From: Acholeplasmataceae bacterium
GTDB lineage: Bacteria > Bacillota_I > Bacilli_A > Acholeplasmatales > Acholeplasmataceae
Direction: 5' to 3'
DNA length: 8,497 nt
Assembly: GCA_016934175.1 (NCBI GenBank)
Contig: JAFGTI010000124.1
Coordinates: 1-8,497 of the forward strand
Below the pieces are notes generated by a model. The model did not search any database. It saw only the letters and a list, made by a program, of their open reading frames with translations, and had not been told where the DNA came from. Position numbers and translations under genes: made by a program. Positions 6,381 to 8,497 of the stretch are shown piece by piece. Position 1 is the first letter of the stretch; every line of letters starts with the position of its first letter.

Positions 6381-6384
6381 TATA
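6379..6384 (-). promoter_or_regulatory. Predicted -10 box of the degV/fabT operon
   Basis: A perfect TATAAT is read on the minus strand, about 35 nt ahead of the degV-family ATG, which gives a short leader. No good -35 lies at 16-18 bp: the 17-bp position holds ATATGT, and better hexamers such as TTATCA (6402-6397) are too close. The promoter may be intrinsically weak or only partly recognised here. Confidence 0.5.
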
Positions 6385-6432
6385 ATGCTATTTATATGAT
6401 AACATATAAAATAAATAATTCAAGAATAATAA

Positions 6433-7113
6433 TTACGAATTGAGTAGATTTACTCTTTCTAACTGAGAAATGGCTGATAATTTTTCTTCGTCACGTGTCA
6501 TATTGATGATAAAACTTGTTAACAAGTTAATCTCTTCATTGTTATATAAAACATTTTCATTCATTAATAAATTTCGCATACGATCAAATTCTGGTCTATA
6601 GATCATCACGTAATTAACGACATTGATTGTACTATCCATAATGTTTGCGAGCACTTGTCTATGTGTGATGGAATCTTGGAGTTTCTTTGTATATCTTTCT
6701 TCACTTCTCTTTTCATCTTGGTTGAACATGCCAAATTCTAAAACGATAATCAATCTTTCATAAACAATCAAGTAATCAGTTCTCATGTGATTGCCGTATA
6801 TTAAAGGGTACTCCATAAACACATTCAGTTTCTCTCCTTTAATGCCTTTTCTAAATAACTGTATCATTACTCTTCTCATTATAGATAAGGTATCAATCCA
6901 AGTTATAACTTCTTCATCCTTCAATGGCCATATTGTTAGATCATTTTTAATGAACTGCTGTTTCAAGTCATTAAAAAAACTATTTGATTCATAGTAATGA
7001 GCTCTTTCTTTCAATAGTTGCTTTTCAATATTCCAACCCGTTTTTTCTAATATCTCTGTAAATAAATTAAACTTTGCTACATTCTCAAAATGGTACATAC
7101 ACTTAATACTCAT
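6433..7113 (-). CDS. Hypothetical protein with a possible PD-(D/E)XK nuclease-like core
   Basis: I do not recognise this 226-residue protein. It has no signal peptide or membrane segment and is rich in charged residues. The middle looks like a restriction-nuclease-type beta core: NHMRTDYLIVY (108-118) with Asp113, then LIIVLEFG (121-128) with Glu126. A helix follows with KKLQDSITHRQ (143-153), like the Gln-containing helix of RecB/Cas4-type folds. The usual lysine of the E-x-K motif is Gly128, so catalysis is doubtful. The C-terminal part (VVNYVMIYRPEFD, 165-177) adds another predicted strand. GAGGTGA precedes the ATG at 7113. It stands alone between a tRNA-side terminator and the degV promoter, and no terminator hairpin is evident after it. 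The nuclease reading is a weak inference. Confidence 0.6.
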   Translation of the reverse strand: MSIKCMYHFENVAKFNLFTEILEKTGWNIEKQLLKERAHYYESNSFFNDLKQQFIKNDLTIWPLKDEEVITWIDTLSIMRRVMIQLFRKGIKGEKLNVFMEYPLIYGNHMRTDYLIVYERLIIVLEFGMFNQDEKRSEERYTKKLQDSITHRQVLANIMDSTINVVNYVMIYRPEFDRMRNLLMNENVLYNNEEINLLTSFIINMTRDEEKLSAISQLERVNLLNS

Positions 7114-7164
7114 ATCATCACCTCATCTTATGATATGAAAAATTATTAAAATTACTTTAAAAAT

Positions 7165-7188
7165 AAAAAAAAGCCCAACTAATTGGCT
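7165..7188 (-). terminator. Terminator downstream of the tRNA-Phe remnant
   Basis: On the minus strand AGCCAA (7188-7183) pairs with TTGG-GCT (7178-7172) around a UUAG loop, with one bulged G, followed by a run of eight Ts (7172-7165). It lies 16 nt past the CCA end of the truncated tRNA-Phe copy, the usual place for the terminator of a tRNA operon. Confidence 0.7.
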
Positions 7189-7203
7189 TCGCAAAGGTAT
7201 GGA

Positions 7204-7254
7204 TGGTGGCTCCGGGCAGAATTGAACTGCCGGAAAAAGGATTTTCAGTCGTTT
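7204..7254 (-). pseudogene. 5'-truncated tRNA-Phe copy (remnant or attachment site)
   Basis: These 51 bases match the 3' two-thirds of the intact tRNA-Phe at 8351-8401 with four mismatches. The first 29 (CCA end, 3' acceptor strand and T-arm) and a later 14-base block covering the anticodon are identical. The copy keeps CCA, acceptor 3' strand, T-arm, variable loop and anticodon loop with GAA. The anticodon stem has a C-C mismatch. Beyond 7254 similarity stops, so the D-arm and 5' acceptor strand are missing, and no GGCTCT-type 5' strand is found nearby. It cannot be a working tRNA. Confidence 0.85.
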
Positions 7255-7474
7255 CACGCAAGTGGTGCTAGTACGTTTCGATTCTAAATCTAGTGACTGT
7301 TTTTCTATTTTATTATTGTATGTGTATGGTACTACACATCCTACTGTTTAATTTCCATATCAGTCCTATACAGAACAATGACCTTTAAAAACAGATACTA
7401 ACAAAATAATAATGTGCTAATAAACAATATGCACTGCTTATCAATATCATATCTTTTCTCATATAATTTCGTGT
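7255..7474. other. Non-coding A+T-rich stretch with a small hairpin
   Basis: No gene or RNA family is recognised in these 220 bases. The one clear structure is a perfect 7-bp inverted repeat ATGTGTA / TACACAT at 7320-7339 around a TGGTAC loop. It has no adjoining T-run, so it is not an obvious terminator. A 25-codon hydrophobic frame on the minus strand lacks a ribosome binding site and is not called. Confidence 0.5.
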
Positions 7475-8002
7475 TTATTGAATGGAGTTCACCACATGTA
7501 TTCTTTTTTTCCTAACAACAATCCAGATATAGACCGTTGTCAACAAGCCAATAACGAAAGATAGAATAATAAACAATGTTCTGAATTGCCTAGCCACAAT
7601 TTCCGTGCTGGTGTAATTGTTGATAGCGGTGTAGAAATTGGTTGCAATTGCCTCGCGCAAGGTGTAACTAATCAAATCTGGTTGAGTTATGAAAAGAATT
7701 GTAACCCCTGCAGCAAATAGTTTGGTAAACACGTCAAATAATATTATTGATACAGTCCATATTTCCTTCTGCAGTTTTTTGATTCCATTCACACAACTAA
7801 TAATGACCGCTACAACAAAAAGCCATATGAATAATGTTAGGTATTGGCTATTAAAAATCGGTAAATATATATATCCTTGTCTAGGTCCATCTTGAAAAGT
7901 GTGAAAAAAGTAATTTTTATCGAGAAAATAGATTATTGTTGAACCTACCAAAATAGTAAGAATCATTTCAATATAGACCCACACACGATTGATCATATTC
8001 AT
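7475..8002 (-). CDS. Hypothetical four-helix membrane protein
   Basis: I do not recognise the family of this 175-residue protein. Four hydrophobic segments are evident at about residues 9-27, 54-73, 83-106 and 142-163, with basic ends such as NGIKKLQKE (72-80) and VRKKRIH (163-169) that would favour cytoplasmic N- and C-termini. The loop between helices 1 and 2 (about 28-53) is aromatic-rich; the one between 3 and 4 holds Asn-Tyr-Thr-rich sequence. There are no cysteine or histidine motifs and no enzyme signature. The ATG at 8002 has AAAGGA 8 nt upstream; a second ATG lies two codons in. It is the only gene between the intact and truncated tRNA-Phe copies, so it may be cargo of a small integrated element. 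Its own promoter probably lies at 8085-8113. Confidence 0.75.
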   Translation of the reverse strand: MNMINRVWVYIEMILTILVGSTIIYFLDKNYFFHTFQDGPRQGYIYLPIFNSQYLTLFIWLFVVAVIISCVNGIKKLQKEIWTVSIILFDVFTKLFAAGVTILFITQPDLISYTLREAIATNFYTAINNYTSTEIVARQFRTLFIILSFVIGLLTTVYIWIVVRKKRIHVVNSIQ

Positions 8003-8084
8003 TATCCTATTCCTTTACCTGAAAATAGATTTGTGTTGTATTTCTTCTATGTCATCATTTAAAAATGAAATCACGTATATATAT

Positions 8085-8113
8085 AAAATAGCATTAAAAA
8101 AATGAGTTTACAA
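8085..8113 (-). promoter_or_regulatory. Predicted promoter of the membrane-protein gene
   Basis: On the minus strand TTGTAA (8113-8108), a 17-bp spacer and TATTTT (8090-8085) resemble a vegetative promoter, giving a leader of about 75 nt before the ATG at 8002. The -10 lies within one arm of the inverted repeat 8085-8152. Overlapping TATATA sequence (8085-8078) offers alternative -10 boxes. Confidence 0.4.
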
Positions 8114-8152
8114 GTCAAATTCGCATTTTCACATTGTTACTTATGCTATTTT
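8085..8152. repeat. Perfect 10-bp inverted repeat around the promoter region
   Basis: AAAATAGCAT (8085-8094) and ATGCTATTTT (8143-8152) are perfect inverted copies, with 48 bases between them. One arm covers the predicted -10 of the membrane-protein gene; the other lies about 30 bp upstream of the -35. They may be two binding sites for one regulator. The rest of the gap between 8003 and the terminator at 8316 shows no recognisable gene. Confidence 0.6.
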
Positions 8153-8315
8153 CATTCTCACTTTCCACCGTGGATTAGGTGTATTTAAAACACTTAGCAA
8201 TAATAAATTCATATACATACAAAGCAGATCGATTGAAACACAATTACACAACTCGATTTAAAAATAATTCCATATGTCGCTAGTAAATTCTCTAAATATC
8301 TATTTTTGACAAGAT

Positions 8316-8335
8316 AAAAAGCCCTTAAAAGGGCT
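8316..8335 (-). terminator. Terminator after tRNA-Phe
   Basis: On the minus strand AGCCC (8335-8331) pairs with GGGCT (8324-8320); the A/T-only loop region could add two more pairs. Five Ts (8320-8316) follow. It begins 15 nt past the CCA end of tRNA-Phe and ends the tRNA-Asp/tRNA-Phe transcript. Confidence 0.85.
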
Positions 8336-8350
8336 AGATTTCGTACCGTA

Positions 8351-8426
8351 TGGTGGCTCCGGGCAGAATTGAACTGCCGACACAAGGATTTTCAGTCCTT
8401 TGCTCTACCAACTGAGCTACAGAGCC
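8351..8426 (-). tRNA. tRNA-Phe (anticodon GAA)
   Basis: This complete 76-nt tRNA has the CCA encoded at 8353-8351. The acceptor GGCTCTG pairs with CGGAGCC, including one G-U, and the discriminator base is A. The D-arm reads AGCTCAGTTGGTAGAGC. The anticodon stem AAGGA/TCCTT encloses the loop CTGAAAA with anticodon GAA. The T-arm has GGCAG/CTGCC-type pairing around TTCAATT. It decodes UUU/UUC. It follows tRNA-Asp by 6 nt, so the two are cotranscribed. Its 3' two-thirds is duplicated at 7204-7254. Confidence 0.97.
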
Positions 8427-8432
8427 TAATAA

Positions 8433-8497
8433 TGGCGGTCCGGACGGGAATTGAACCCGCGATCTCCAGTGTGACAGACTGGCATGTTAACCACTAC
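8433..8497 (-). tRNA. tRNA-Asp (anticodon GUC), 5' end outside the window
   Basis: The 3' 65 nt are visible. CCA is at 8435-8433, the discriminator is G as usual for Asp, and the 3' acceptor strand is CCGGACC. The T-arm contains GGGTTCAATTCCC. The anticodon stem CCAGT/ACTGG encloses CTGTCAC, giving anticodon GTC. The 5' acceptor strand and first half of the D-arm lie beyond 8497. It decodes GAU/GAC and heads the visible part of the tRNA operon. Confidence 0.95.

Noticed and set aside
7400..7465. Short 25-codon hydrophobic frame on the minus strand
   Set aside because: No ribosome binding site, no homology that I recognise, and open frames of this length are expected by chance in A+T-rich DNA.
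7204..7600. The tRNA-like 3' end at 7204 as part of a tmRNA (ssrA)
   Set aside because: The homologous block includes the tRNA-Phe anticodon loop, not just the T-arm and acceptor. No matching 5' acceptor strand or tag-peptide frame was found upstream.
1..8497. CRISPR array or insertion sequence
   Set aside because: No set of regularly spaced short repeats, no transposase-like protein and no terminal inverted repeats with target duplications were seen.

Overview
This is a low-GC bacterial window in which every gene lies on the minus strand, so transcription runs from high to low coordinates. It most resembles a Mollicutes genome of the Acholeplasma type. Intergenic spacers are very A+T-rich, ribosome binding sites are strong GGAGG-type, and terminators are short hairpins with U-runs. 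The code is standard: Trp is TGG where I checked it, and TGA ends the MarR gene 16 nt before its terminator. Mycoplasmas that read TGA as Trp are therefore unlikely. The lineage call is inference; another low-GC Firmicute is possible.

Layout in the direction of transcription. (1) 8497-8351: end of a tRNA cluster, tRNA-Asp(GUC, cut by the window edge) and tRNA-Phe(GAA), closed by a terminator. (2) 8350-7204: about 1.1 kb holding one four-helix membrane protein of unknown function. It is bounded on the far side by a second, 5'-truncated copy of tRNA-Phe with its own terminator. Direct repeats of a tRNA 3' half on both sides suggest an integrated element or a decayed tRNA duplication. (3) 7113-6433: an unknown protein with a possible PD-(D/E)XK-like core. 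(4) 6344-5037: an operon of a DegV/FakB fatty-acid-binding protein and a FabT-like MarR repressor. A FabT-like palindrome overlaps the promoter -10, which points to autoregulated fatty-acid uptake. (5) 4924-2150: an operon of a ROK sugar kinase and a 605-residue protein. I read that protein as a full-length PTS Enzyme I homologue that has lost its phospho-histidine, its Cys acid and several other active-site residues, so it is probably a pseudoenzyme. (6) 2118-1: the S10 ribosomal protein operon (rpsJ-rplC-rplD-rplW-rplB, the last cut by the window). Its consensus promoter lies inside the terminator of the preceding operon, and its about 128-nt leader can fold in two mutually exclusive ways.

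How the parts fit: the ribosomal operon is housekeeping. The ROK kinase would phosphorylate sugar that enters without a PTS, which makes the adjacent Enzyme I-like pseudoenzyme the most unusual item here. DegV and the FabT-like regulator form a compact lipid-sensing unit. The tRNA-flanked membrane gene is the most accessory-looking segment.
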